Source: an uncultured Lactobacillus sp.
GTDB lineage: Bacteria; Bacillota; Bacilli; Lactobacillales; Lactobacillaceae
Assembly (NCBI RefSeq): GCF_910589175.1
Contig: NZ_CAJURR010000008.1
Span: 17,372 to 81,371 of the forward strand
Reading direction: 5' to 3'
DNA: 64,000 bases
Shown one piece after another: positions 18,298 through 27,140 of this stretch (positions are counted from its first letter, which is position 1; each line of letters starts with the position of its first letter). The position numbers and the translations under genes were made by a program. Under the pieces are notes generated by a model. It did no database searches. It worked only from the letters and a program-made list of their open reading frames with translations, and was not told the origin of the DNA.

Positions 18298-19953
18298 TTA
18301 ATTTTCTAATACTACTCCGGCATATGGTTCTAATCGTAACTTTCCTGCCGTTAAATCATATTCGCCAGCCGATAACCTTTCACTACTAAATTCTTTTTCT
18401 ACTTCAATTTCAATCGGTTCTTGACTCAAAGAAACAGCAATAAGAGCTTTTTTGTCTTTTAAATTACGCTCATAGACGTAGCTTCCATCTGACGTTGACC
18501 ATAAATAATAATTGCCATCTTGAAATAGTTGTTCCTTTTTCAAGCTAATAAGCTTTTTGTAAAAGTTAAACATACTACTATCATCTGCTATTTCATCAGC
18601 TGCATTTGTCTCATCAAGCTTTTTACCTTTAATCCAAGGTTCTTTATCTGTAAAGCCATTATTTCTTTCGTTATCCCATGGCATTGGACCTCGAGCAGGA
18701 AGTTTATGGGTTTTACTTACCATTAACAATGCTTCTTTTGAAGTTACGCCTGCTTTTTCTGCACTCTTTACAAATTCTTTTACAGTATCATCTTGAAAAT
18801 CATTTATATCTTCAAACTGTAAATTTCTCATTCCTAACTCTTCACCATAATAAATGATTGGAATACCGCATTGTAAGTACATCAACATAGCCAAACTTCT
18901 TGCTTGAGTATCATTTTTAGCAATCCTGGTTGCAAGCCTTGCCATATCATGATTATTCCAATAAAGAGTAGGCTTAGAAATTCCACTTAAGGTTTGTTGC
19001 CAAATAGTTTGATTTTGTTTAAATTTAACCCAATCTAATGGTTTAGGCTGATAATTATTCAAAAAACTAGGATCAATTTTACTCTGATCTTCAGTAAAAT
19101 ATCTAAAAGTAATTACGCTATCCATTAAGTGATTATCCTTATTTGTATAATCCACAGCTAAATTTACATTTGCACTTGCTGCTTCTCCTAAAAGTAATGC
19201 ATCAGGATAATCTTGTTTTATTTCTTCACAAAATGGTCGCATCCATTTTTGAACTTGTGGTAAATTAGCAAAAAATGGTTCTGCAATTACTGGTTCCTTA
19301 TCTTTGCTATCAACTGGAAAATTCTGTCTTAAATCTGCTTTTGCAATATGAATAAATGCATCTAGTCTTAATCCATCAATTCCCTTTTCTAACCAATATT
19401 TTGCAATCTCAGTCATTGCATGTCTAACTTCTAGATTATTCCAATTCAAATCAGGCATTCTTTTATCAAAAAGATGGAAATAAAATTGTCCGGTACCTGC
19501 AGGATCCTTTTCCCAAACACTCCCACCAAAAAAGCTTCCCCAATTATTTGGACGCTGATTGTTTTCTTCAGCAAAAATATAATAGTCACGATAGATACTT
19601 TCTGGATTTTTTATAGCATCTTGAAACCAGGGATGCTGGTCAGACGTATGGTTTAATACAAAATCCATAATCACATGAATACCAGCCTCATGCATCTCTT
19701 TAATTAAGTTATCCATATTCTCCATTGTTCCCATCTTTGGATCAATAGCAAAATAATTTGATACATCATAACCATTATCCACTTGTGGAGAAACAAAAAT
19801 TGGATTTAGCCAAACAGCATTGATTCCTAATTCCTTTAAATACGGTATTCTCTTTCTTATTCCATTTAAGTCACCAATACCGTCACTATTAGAATCTTGG
19901 AAAGACTTCGGATAAATTTGATAAATAATTGCTTGATCATACCAATGTCTCAT
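18298..19953 (-). CDS. GH13_31 alpha-glucosidase, predicted alpha-1,4 acting (MalL-like)
   Basis: 551-residue intracellular glucosidase, paralogue of the DexB-like gene at 7.1 kb. GH13 regions: DFVLNHTSDQHPWF, nucleophile Asp198 in DGLRLDAF, acid/base Glu in LGEAAS, WNNHDMARL. Ala199 after the nucleophile (Val in the paralogue) is the pattern of alpha-1,4-preferring members. The acid/base context LLLGEAASA differs from the usual VGE. First gene of the first maltodextrin unit, with TGGAGGAAG before the ATG and a MalR operator upstream. Confidence 0.87.
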   Translation of the reverse strand: MRHWYDQAIIYQIYPKSFQDSNSDGIGDLNGIRKRIPYLKELGINAVWLNPIFVSPQVDNGYDVSNYFAIDPKMGTMENMDNLIKEMHEAGIHVIMDFVLNHTSDQHPWFQDAIKNPESIYRDYYIFAEENNQRPNNWGSFFGGSVWEKDPAGTGQFYFHLFDKRMPDLNWNNLEVRHAMTEIAKYWLEKGIDGLRLDAFIHIAKADLRQNFPVDSKDKEPVIAEPFFANLPQVQKWMRPFCEEIKQDYPDALLLGEAASANVNLAVDYTNKDNHLMDSVITFRYFTEDQSKIDPSFLNNYQPKPLDWVKFKQNQTIWQQTLSGISKPTLYWNNHDMARLATRIAKNDTQARSLAMLMYLQCGIPIIYYGEELGMRNLQFEDINDFQDDTVKEFVKSAEKAGVTSKEALLMVSKTHKLPARGPMPWDNERNNGFTDKEPWIKGKKLDETNAADEIADDSSMFNFYKKLISLKKEQLFQDGNYYLWSTSDGSYVYERNLKDKKALIAVSLSQEPIEIEVEKEFSSERLSAGEYDLTAGKLRLEPYAGVVLEN

Positions 19954-19977
19954 AATAAACTTCCTCCATAGCTTTTA

Positions 19978-20034
19978 TTTTAAGCAATTATTATAAGCGC
20001 TTACAATATATTTTATATGTTACCGGTATCAAAA
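19978..20034 (-). promoter_or_regulatory. Alpha-glucosidase operon promoter with MalR operator and cre
   Basis: Minus strand: -35 TTGTAA (20001-20006), 17-base spacer, -10 TTAAAA (19978-19983); an alternative TATAAT lies just downstream of the cre. The cre TGTAAGCGCTTATA (19992-20005) is nearly ideal and overlaps the -35. Upstream is the operator palindrome GATACCGGTAAC (20019-20030), the same 20-base context as at mapA, with centres about 26 bases apart. The operator directly abuts the T tract of the malR terminator. Confidence 0.75.
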
Positions 20035-20060
20035 AAAGGGAGCTGACTAAACAGCTTCCT
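20030..20060 (-). terminator. Terminator of malR
   Basis: Minus strand: GGAAGCTG, six-base loop, CAGCTCCC, then seven Ts. The malR stop codon sits at the base of the stem, and the T tract runs into the operator of the next operon. One mismatch in the stem. Confidence 0.7.
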
Positions 20061-21003
20061 AATTTCTTGTAGATTCACTTTGTATTAATTCTGGTTCAAT
20101 CAAGACTTCTCCCTGCTGAGCTCCATCCTGTTTAATTTTTTGTAAAATCATCCCAGCTAAGAGCTCACCAAGCTTAAATAGATTTTGCTTAACTGTAGTC
20201 AATTTAGGATTAGAAACTTGATCTAACAAGACTCCATCAAACCCAATTACACCGAAATCTCTAGGAATATTCCCATTCTTTCTTTGGATAGCGCGTACTA
20301 CGCCAACTGCAATTCGATCACTAGCACAAATAAAGCATGTATTCGGCGCAAATTTTTTCCAATTACTAATAATTAATTTTTCAGCCAGACTACTATGGTT
20401 TTGGATTCGAAAAATTTTTGGAATCATATTATGTTTCTGAAGGGTATTAATATAGCCGGCTTCTCTTGAATATTCAAACGGCTCTTTCTCATCAATTCCA
20501 ATAAAAATAATTGATTGATAATTTTTATTAAGTGCATACTGTGTAGCCAACTGTTCACCTAACTTGTTATCTGTATCAATAAAATCATAACCGTAGCGAT
20601 TTTCTCCAAATAAAACAAAAGGTTTATCTAATTGATCTAACCATTCTGCATCCGTTGCTCGCCCACCAGTTATAATGTAGCCGTCTCCTCCGCCAACATC
20701 CCTATCTGTGGCTAATTGAATCGCGTAGTGTTTTTTGCTTAGTCCTTTAGCAATTCCAAAAAGTAGATTCATATAGTACGGCTCGGTTGTATCAATATCT
20801 TCTAAAATTACCAATTTAACCACATTCGTCCGATTATGAGCTAAAGCACTCGCAATTGAATTGGGATGATAATTCAATTGCTCCATTGCTTTTTCCACAA
20901 TTTTTCTTAATTCGGGCGTCACCTGTTGCGGATGATTAATAACCCGCGATACTGTCATCTTAGATACACTAGCTTTTTTTGCTACATCAGATAAAGTAGT
21001 CAT
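20059..21003 (-). CDS. malR: LacI/GalR-family regulator of the maltodextrin genes
   Basis: 314-residue LacI-family transcription factor. N-terminal HTH TLSDVAKKASVSKMTVSRVI and hinge region with SIASALAHNRT, then a periplasmic-binding-protein-like effector domain. Directly upstream of the maltodextrin genes and on the same strand. The palindrome with CCGG centre at two downstream promoters is the form expected for a LacI-family operator, so this is the likely ligand. Its own promoter carries a cre-like TGTAAACGCTTTTT, implying catabolite control. In Lactococcus lactis the equivalent MalR is an activator; operator position here allows the same. Confidence 0.88.
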   Translation of the reverse strand: MTTLSDVAKKASVSKMTVSRVINHPQQVTPELRKIVEKAMEQLNYHPNSIASALAHNRTNVVKLVILEDIDTTEPYYMNLLFGIAKGLSKKHYAIQLATDRDVGGGDGYIITGGRATDAEWLDQLDKPFVLFGENRYGYDFIDTDNKLGEQLATQYALNKNYQSIIFIGIDEKEPFEYSREAGYINTLQKHNMIPKIFRIQNHSSLAEKLIISNWKKFAPNTCFICASDRIAVGVVRAIQRKNGNIPRDFGVIGFDGVLLDQVSNPKLTTVKQNLFKLGELLAGMILQKIKQDGAQQGEVLIEPELIQSESTRN

Positions 21004-21029
21004 ATTCCCATAGTTCCCTCTTTAAAACT

Positions 21030-21078
21030 GTATAGTTTATATACTACCTTAATTATCGGAAATATGTAAACGCTTTTT
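21030..21078 (-). promoter_or_regulatory. malR promoter region with cre-like site
   Basis: Minus strand: -35 TTTACA and -10 TAGTAT about 18 bases apart. The cre-like TGTAAACGCTTTTT (21065-21078 as read on the plus strand) overlaps the -35. Downstream, AAACTATACAGTTT is an imperfect palindrome of unknown meaning. Confidence 0.5.
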
Positions 21079-21113
21079 TTATTTTTAAAATAAAAGTATA
21101 GCTTTTATGGACA

Positions 21114-21150
21114 AAAAAACCAATACCTAAGTACATAGGTATTGGTTTTT
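21114..21150 (-). terminator. Terminator after prs
   Basis: AAACCAATACCTA pairs with TAGGTATTGGTTT around a six-base loop; T tract on the minus strand. Confidence 0.88.
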
Positions 21151-21155
21151 ATTAC

Positions 21156-22127
21156 TTAATTATGTGATTGAAAACGAGTATTAAATAGTGGACTAACTGG
21201 TTTATGCTCTTGAATCAATTTAATTGCTTCACCCATCAATGGTCCAACAGAAACAATTTCAGCCTTAGATAAATCTTTTTCTTCAGGTTGGTTAATGGAA
21301 TCAGTTAAGATCAATTTCTTAATTGGTGAGTTATTCAAACGTTCAATTGCAGGGCCTGATAAAACTGCATGGGTAGCTGAAGCATAAACTTCAGTTGCAC
21401 CTGCATCCATTAAAGCTTGAGATGCTAAAGTAATAGTACCAGCCGTATCAATCATGTCATCAATAATAATGGCACGCTTGCCTTTTACATCACCAATAAT
21501 GTTCATAACTTCTGCAACATTTGCCTTTGGACGACGCTTATCCACAATTGCAATTGGAGTCTTAAGGAATTCTGCTAGCTTTCTTGCTCTAGTTACACCA
21601 CCATGATCAGGGGAAACTACAACGGCATCTTTTTCTAAATCATGACTCAAGAAGTAGTCAGCAAGAAGAGGTGCTCCCATCAAATTATCAACAGGAATAT
21701 CAAAGAAGCCTTGAATTTGTGGGGCATGTAAATCAAGTGAAAGTACTCGATCAGCACCAGCTTTTTGTAACATATCAGCTACTAACTTAGCTGTAATTGG
21801 TTCACGAGCACGTGTTTTTCTATCTTGACGTGCGTATCCGTAGTAAGGCATGACTAAGTTAACGCTTCTAGCTGAGGCCCGCTTAACAGCATCAATCATG
21901 ATCAACAATTCCATTAAATTATCATTTACTGGAGCTGAGGTTGATTGTACTAAATAAACATCTTTACCACGAACTGATTCATCGATGTTAATTTGAATTT
22001 CACCATCGCTGAAACGTTTAACATCAGACTTACCAAGCTTAACTCCCACCTTATCAACAATTTTTTCTGCTAAAGGCTTATTAGAGTTGAGCGCAAAAAT
22101 TTTAATTTCTTTGTCTAATTGAGACAT
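21156..22127 (-). CDS. prs: Ribose-phosphate pyrophosphokinase (PRPP synthetase)
   Basis: Makes PRPP from ribose 5-phosphate and ATP for purine, pyrimidine, NAD, His and Trp synthesis. 323 residues from the ATG before SQLDKEIK, which has GGTGGAGGAAATT before it; an extension eleven codons upstream lacks an RBS. Class I features: flexible-loop YGYARQDRK, metal-binding [12 protein letters not shown], and the PRPP-binding [13 protein letters not shown]. It follows glmU, the usual order in Firmicutes, but with a terminator between them. Confidence 0.97.
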   Translation of the reverse strand: MSQLDKEIKIFALNSNKPLAEKIVDKVGVKLGKSDVKRFSDGEIQINIDESVRGKDVYLVQSTSAPVNDNLMELLIMIDAVKRASARSVNLVMPYYGYARQDRKTRAREPITAKLVADMLQKAGADRVLSLDLHAPQIQGFFDIPVDNLMGAPLLADYFLSHDLEKDAVVVSPDHGGVTRARKLAEFLKTPIAIVDKRRPKANVAEVMNIIGDVKGKRAIIIDDMIDTAGTITLASQALMDAGATEVYASATHAVLSGPAIERLNNSPIKKLILTDSINQPEEKDLSKAEIVSVGPLMGEAIKLIQEHKPVSPLFNTRFQSHN

Positions 22128-22202
22128 AATTTCCTCCACCGAAAAATTACAATTCCACATTTAATAATAGCAAAAAAATGCTTGTTACGCTTGTAAATAG
22201 CA

Positions 22203-22235
22203 AAAAAAGAAGTTGTATTTAACAACTTCTTTTAA
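22203..22235 (-). terminator. Terminator after glmU
   Basis: AAGAAGTTGT pairs with ACAACTTCTT around a five-base loop, followed on the minus strand by a T tract. Confidence 0.85.
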
Positions 22236-22237
22236 AT

Positions 22238-23623
22238 TTATTCCCATTCTTTGTCTTTTGCTAAAGGTAATTTGTGCCAGTAATCTGGTTTGTTAGTCTG
22301 TCTACCTCTGGCAATTGCCATATCATACTTCTCAACATCTTTAGTAATTGTTGAATCGGCCGCAACAAATGCATGATCGGCGATATTAACTGGAGCAATA
22401 ATTGTAGCACCTGCACCAATGAATGAATGATCACCAACATTAGTATGGAACTTCTTAACACCATCGTAGTTAGAGAAAATAGTTCCGCAGCCAATATTAA
22501 TGTCTTTGCCTAAAGTTGCATCCCCAACATAAGTTAAGTGTCCTACCTTAGTGTTTTCTCCAATTTCGGCCTTCTTAATCTCAACAAAGTTACCAATATG
22601 TGCACCTTTACGAATTACTGCCTTTGGACGAAGGTGAGAGTTAGGGCCAATGTCAGTATTATCATCCATTTGCGCTTCTTGAAGAGTTGAAGAAGTAATG
22701 GTTACATTGTTGCCGATCTTAGAGTCAATAATTCTTGAACTATTAGTAATATAGCAGTTACTACCAATTTCAGTTTTACCCTTAATAACAACATTTCCTT
22801 CGATAACAGTATCGTTGCCAATTTTAACATCGCTATCAATATATGCAGTATCAGGATCAATAAATGAGACACCATTTCTCATGTGTTCTTCATTGATTCT
22901 TCTTTGCATAATTTTAGTTGCTTGAGCAAGAGCGATTCGGTCGTTAACACCTAGACTTTCGCTAAAGTCCGGCATTTCATATGCGCCAACCTTGTGACCA
23001 GCCTTACGTATAATTTCTAAAACATCAGTTAGATAGTATTCACCTTGAGCGTTATCGTTACCTACTTGCTTTAGAGCTTTAAATAACTCTTTATTGTCAA
23101 AACAAAAGACACCAGTATTAATTTCATCAACAGCTAACTCTTCGGGAGTACCATCTTTTTGTTCAACAATTCTCAAAACATTTCCATCTTCGTCACGAAT
23201 AATACGTCCATAGCCAAATGGATTTGGAGCTTTTGCGGTTAAAACAGTTGCACTATTTCCGCTCTCTTCGTGTTTTTTAAATAAATTATTAAAGGTTTCA
23301 GCTGTAAATAATGGAGTATCTCCAGTAGCAACTAAAGTTGATCCCTCTAAATTCTCTAATAGATCATTTGCTGCTAAAACTGCATCTCCAGTTCCCAATT
23401 GCTTTTCTTGGAAAGCAAATTCTGACTGATCTGCTAATACATCTTTAACACTCTCTGCGCCATTCCCAACAACGGTGATAATCTTATCTGGATTAGTTTC
23501 CTTTGCGGCATCAACAACATGTTCTACCATAGTTTTTCCGCAAACCTTATGTAATACCTTGTAAAGTTTTGACTTCATACGGGTACCTTTTCCAGCAGCT
23601 AAGATAACAACATATTTATTCAT
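22238..23623 (-). CDS. glmU: Bifunctional GlcN-1-P acetyltransferase / GlcNAc-1-P uridyltransferase
   Basis: Makes UDP-GlcNAc for peptidoglycan and teichoic acids, and so feeds MurA at 1.4 kb. 461 residues. N-terminal nucleotidyltransferase (about 1-230) begins with [13 protein letters not shown]; the C-terminal half is a left-handed beta helix of hexapeptide repeats, with catalytic His in [13 protein letters not shown] context and [12 protein letters not shown] near the end. Start is supported by position after purR with a short gap; the RBS is modest (GAGGGG about 10 bases upstream). Confidence 0.97.
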   Translation of the reverse strand: MNKYVVILAAGKGTRMKSKLYKVLHKVCGKTMVEHVVDAAKETNPDKIITVVGNGAESVKDVLADQSEFAFQEKQLGTGDAVLAANDLLENLEGSTLVATGDTPLFTAETFNNLFKKHEESGNSATVLTAKAPNPFGYGRIIRDEDGNVLRIVEQKDGTPEELAVDEINTGVFCFDNKELFKALKQVGNDNAQGEYYLTDVLEIIRKAGHKVGAYEMPDFSESLGVNDRIALAQATKIMQRRINEEHMRNGVSFIDPDTAYIDSDVKIGNDTVIEGNVVIKGKTEIGSNCYITNSSRIIDSKIGNNVTITSSTLQEAQMDDNTDIGPNSHLRPKAVIRKGAHIGNFVEIKKAEIGENTKVGHLTYVGDATLGKDINIGCGTIFSNYDGVKKFHTNVGDHSFIGAGATIIAPVNIADHAFVAADSTITKDVEKYDMAIARGRQTNKPDYWHKLPLAKDKEWE

Positions 23624-23670
23624 GAATTTAATATCCCCTCAATATTGTATTTAAGCTATCTATCAGTATA

Positions 23671-24507
23671 TCATTTTAGAAAACGATTGAAGTCTGTCTG
23701 CTCTAAGAAATTACCTGGTCGTACTTTGATTAGTTTCTTATCCCGGTCAACTTCAGTGATTTTAATTAAAGATTGGTAGTCATCAACTACTTTTTGAGAG
23801 GCATATTTTGTTTCGCAAAGTACACACATCCCTGCTACAGTACCTTTAAATTCTTTAACTAGTTCTTCCATACCAGTTAAAGTGCCTCCACCTTTCATAA
23901 AGTCATCGACAATTAGTACATTACTTCCTTCTGGGAGTAGCCTTTTGGCTAACTCCATTTTTTCAACTCGTTCACTTGAAGAAGCAACATAATTAACTGA
24001 AATTGTTGACCCCTCAGTAATTTTAGGCCGTCTTCTAACCATTACAAATGGCACATTTAAGAAACGACTTACAGCTTGTGCAAGAGCAATTCCTTTAGTC
24101 TCAATCGTCATTACATAGTCAACATTACTATAAGCATATTTGGTAGCAATAAGTTGCCCAATTTGACGTAAATCTTGTGGCGAACCTAAAATATCGGATA
24201 AGTAAACAAAATTACCGGGTAAAATACGATCAGGATCTTCAATACGGTCAGCTAAATCATGAAGATAGTCTGTAGCTTCTTTTTTTCCTACAAAAGGAAT
24301 GTATCTTACTCCACCAGCTGCTCCTGCTACAGTTTCTAAAATTCCATTTTGATCGTTGGCTAAAGTTTGACGTAAAATTGCTAAATCTTCTGAAATTGAA
24401 GATTTTGCTGCACCATAGCGATCTGCAAAAAATGGTAATGCAATCAAAGTATGAGGGCGAGCCAAAAGATACTTAACCATATCAACTAATCTTTCTGAAC
24501 GTTTCAT
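23671..24507 (-). CDS. purR: Pur operon repressor PurR
   Basis: Gram-positive PurR: winged-helix N-terminus (about 1-75, RLVDMVKYLLARPHTLI) fused to a type I phosphoribosyltransferase-like domain with PRPP-binding loop LIVDDFMKGGGT. It represses purine genes and is released by PRPP, which prs makes. 278 residues, family length. It lies upstream of glmU with a 47-base gap and no terminator, so co-transcription is likely. Confidence 0.95.
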   Translation of the reverse strand: MKRSERLVDMVKYLLARPHTLIALPFFADRYGAAKSSISEDLAILRQTLANDQNGILETVAGAAGGVRYIPFVGKKEATDYLHDLADRIEDPDRILPGNFVYLSDILGSPQDLRQIGQLIATKYAYSNVDYVMTIETKGIALAQAVSRFLNVPFVMVRRRPKITEGSTISVNYVASSSERVEKMELAKRLLPEGSNVLIVDDFMKGGGTLTGMEELVKEFKGTVAGMCVLCETKYASQKVVDDYQSLIKITEVDRDKKLIKVRPGNFLEQTDFNRFLK

Positions 24508-24564
24508 GCTTTTACCTTCCTAAACATTAAATAGATTTCTACGTTTAAATATACTCTATATAAA

Positions 24565-24603
24565 GAAAAATCACTAGCATTTTAAGTGAAATACTAGTGA
24601 TTG
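24565..24603 (-). terminator. Terminator after veg
   Basis: AATCACTAG pairs with CTAGTGATT around a 16-base loop; the minus strand continues with a short T tract. Confidence 0.7.
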
Positions 24604-24624
24604 TTCGTAATATTCTATTGTCGA

Positions 24625-24864
24625 CTACATTTCATCAAACTCAAGTTCAATGTTTTTGGTTAATAAATCGGTATAACTATAAGATACTCGTTCAAAATTA
24701 TTTTGATCTTGGTCAAGATCTACAACAAATACAGCCCGATAAGTCTTAGTTAATCTACCTTTACGACGGGTTACTTTTTTTCTTCCTGCTTGAGCTACTA
24801 CTACTAAGTTTTCACCCAAATGAGAATCCAAACTTTGTTTAATTGCCATTAGTGTTGTTGGCAC
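24625..24864 (-). CDS. veg: Veg family protein
   Basis: 79-residue protein of the Veg family, highly expressed in vegetative Firmicutes and linked to biofilm regulation in B. subtilis; its mechanism is unclear. The conserved core GRKKVTRRKGRLTKTYRAVF and the SYSYTDLLT motif are present. A GTG start is used, with AAGGAG about 10 bases upstream and the family's MPT N-terminus. It sits between rsmA and purR, as in B. subtilis. Confidence 0.88.
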   Translation of the reverse strand: MPTTLMAIKQSLDSHLGENLVVVAQAGRKKVTRRKGRLTKTYRAVFVVDLDQDQNNFERVSYSYTDLLTKNIELEFDEM

Positions 24865-24939
24865 TGGACGTCACTCCTTTGCTTGGATTCATTTTATCAA
24901 AAATTTAATATTTTTTCAAGTCTGTAATTTGTAACCGTT

Positions 24940-25830
24940 TTATGCTTGCCGATCTTTTAGAAGATGTGCCAACTGAACAAATTGATTTAGAGTTAATTCT
25001 TCCGGACGAACTCTAACATCTAACCCTAGATCATTAATTAATTTCTCGCGTTCATCTTTATCTTTAATTAAAGTCTTCAAATTATTAGCTAAAGTTTTAC
25101 GACGTTGAGCAAAACACATTTTCACTACATGATCGAAGAATGCATAATCATTAATGTCAGGCTTTTCAAGAAGTGGCGTTAAGACAACAACCGCGGAATC
25201 AACTTTAGGTCTTGGCATGAAAGATGTGCTCTTTACTTCTTCGGCTAAGCGAACATTCATCCGGCTTTGCACTGCAATAGACAAGGGACCATATTCCTTT
25301 GTTTTAGGCTTAGCAACTAACCGTTCAGCAACTTCTTTTTGCATCATTAAGGTTAAACTTGAAAAATCTAAATCACTCTTAATCAGATTAAAAATAATTG
25401 GAGTTGTAATGTAGTAAGGTAAATTAGCAACAATCTTAACTGATTTACTTAAATCAAGAAAGCCATCATTATCCTCTACAAAGTTAGCTTTCAATACATC
25501 TTTCATTACTAACTTAAACCGATCTTTCAATTCTTTACCATCAATTTTTTGTGGCAATTCATTGTTTAAGATTTCTGGTAAATCTTGATCAACCTCATAA
25601 GCCAAAACTTTGGCTCCAGCTAAAAGAAGTTGTTCAGTTAATGAACCAATTCCAGGTCCAATTTCAATAACTTGGTCTCCTGACTGAATATCTGCTGCTT
25701 CAACAATTCCTTTAATTGCTGGTAAATCTACTAAAAAGTTTTGACCTAAATTCTTTTTCGCATGCATAAAATAGCGATTAACAATTGCTTGAGTTCTAAC
25801 TGGACTTGCAATCGGCATACTATTTGACAT
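24940..25830 (-). CDS. rsmA: 16S rRNA dimethyladenosine transferase
   Basis: KsgA/RsmA methylates two adjacent adenines near the 3' end of 16S rRNA using S-adenosylmethionine. 296 residues. SAM motif [11 protein letters not shown] and catalytic NLPYYITTP are visible, plus the N-terminal LGQNFL. I start at the ATG before SNSMPI, about nine bases after AGAGGG; a TTG two codons upstream is the alternative. It overlaps rnmV by 11 bases, so the tatD-rnmV-rsmA genes are coupled. Confidence 0.95.
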   Translation of the reverse strand: MSNSMPIASPVRTQAIVNRYFMHAKKNLGQNFLVDLPAIKGIVEAADIQSGDQVIEIGPGIGSLTEQLLLAGAKVLAYEVDQDLPEILNNELPQKIDGKELKDRFKLVMKDVLKANFVEDNDGFLDLSKSVKIVANLPYYITTPIIFNLIKSDLDFSSLTLMMQKEVAERLVAKPKTKEYGPLSIAVQSRMNVRLAEEVKSTSFMPRPKVDSAVVVLTPLLEKPDINDYAFFDHVVKMCFAQRRKTLANNLKTLIKDKDEREKLINDLGLDVRVRPEELTLNQFVQLAHLLKDRQA

Positions 25831-26383
25831 CTTCAACTGCCCTCTTTAATTCATCATAAGTAATTCCAAACATCTTTAAGCGTTTATAAAATTGTTTACT
25901 ATTTCCATATCCAATTCCTAGCTTAATCCCAACCTTCTCACGTAAAAGACGAGCACCCGAGCTCATTCCTAAGCCTAACTCATCGTACTTTTCCTTAGTG
26001 ATATCACTTTCTATCGGTTTAACTTCATGCAAATCACTTAAAGCACGAATCAAAGCTTCTTTTGAAGCGTGTTCAACTCCTAAACTATTTCCACGCTTAG
26101 TTGGTTCTCCTTCTTTGCGTGTAATAAAAGCTTGCTTAGCCTGAGGAGCTGCTTGGGTAACTAAACGTCGAATCCTTTCGCCATTATAATCTGGGTCAGT
26201 AAAAATAATTATTTCTCTAGTTTGCGAAAGTTTCTTTATTTCAGCTAAAGTTTGTTCAGATACCTCTGAACCATTGGTTTCAATAGTTTCAATTCCAGGA
26301 AAAAATTGTTTTAGACGTTTGGTATCATCTCGACCTTCAACAACTATTACAGCATTAAATTGTTTTTTATTTTCTGATTCCAT
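25820..26383 (-). CDS. rnmV: Ribonuclease M5 (5S rRNA maturation)
   Basis: TOPRIM-domain nuclease that trims 5S rRNA precursor. 187 residues. TOPRIM motifs [11 protein letters not shown] and [13 protein letters not shown] are near residues 14 and 61; a C-terminal DUF4093 region follows. It overlaps tatD by 17 bases and rsmA by 11 bases. GAGGG precedes the ATG. Confidence 0.95.
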   Translation of the reverse strand: MESENKKQFNAVIVVEGRDDTKRLKQFFPGIETIETNGSEVSEQTLAEIKKLSQTREIIIFTDPDYNGERIRRLVTQAAPQAKQAFITRKEGEPTKRGNSLGVEHASKEALIRALSDLHEVKPIESDITKEKYDELGLGMSSGARLLREKVGIKLGIGYGNSKQFYKRLKMFGITYDELKRAVEDVK

Positions 26384-27140
26384 ATGCCCTCATCGTATTC
26401 TCAAATGTATGCTTGGCTACTTCTTCAACAGAGCTTCCACGCAAATCGGCAATTGCTTCAGCTACATAACGCACATATCCTGTTTCATTTTGTTTTCCAC
26501 GGTATGGCTTCGGTGTTAAATATGGCGCATCAGTTTCAATTAAAAATTTGTCCCACGGCACAACCTTAGCTGAAGCATGAACATCAACTGCTTTAGTAAA
26601 AGAAACCACACCAGAAAATGAAACCATCATCCCTAAGTCAAGAAACTTATTGAGCCATTCCGGATCACCATTGAAATTATGAATTATCCCACCATATTCA
26701 CCGACATGACTATCTTTCAAAACTTGATAAGTATCTTCAAAAGCATCTCGAGTATGAATATTAACAGGCATTTTCAAACTATGAGCCAAATCAAGTTGTC
26801 GCGCAAAAACTTTGCGTTGTACCTCTCTCGGGGATTCATCCCAATAATAATCTAGTCCAATTTCTCCTAACGCGACAGTTTTAGGTTCTTTTAGTTGCTC
26901 AACTAGCTTATCCTCAGCTTTTTGATCATAGTCTTTAGCAACATCCGGACAATAGCCAACAATAGCATATAAGTTATCGAATCTTTGACTCAAGTCAATC
27001 GCACGTTCGTTAAATTCAGGATCTTGTCCAGCAACCGCACTTTTCACAACACCTAATTCTTTAGCTCGTTCAAGATAAATGTCTTCTTTTCCGCGAAAAG
27101 ATGCATCATTTAAGTGTGTATGCGAATCAAAAATCTCCAT
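26367..27140 (-). CDS. tatD: TatD-family metal-dependent DNase
   Basis: 257-residue TIM-barrel metallohydrolase. Metal ligands in DSHTHLND (residues 4-11), EIGLDYYW, NIHTRDA, and LIETDAPYLTP. Members have 3'-exonuclease activity on DNA or RNA and act in quality control. Start ATG overlaps the metG stop in TAATG, implying coupled translation. Confidence 0.93.
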   Translation of the reverse strand: MEIFDSHTHLNDASFRGKEDIYLERAKELGVVKSAVAGQDPEFNERAIDLSQRFDNLYAIVGYCPDVAKDYDQKAEDKLVEQLKEPKTVALGEIGLDYYWDESPREVQRKVFARQLDLAHSLKMPVNIHTRDAFEDTYQVLKDSHVGEYGGIIHNFNGDPEWLNKFLDLGMMVSFSGVVSFTKAVDVHASAKVVPWDKFLIETDAPYLTPKPYRGKQNETGYVRYVAEAIADLRGSSVEEVAKHTFENTMRAYGIRK

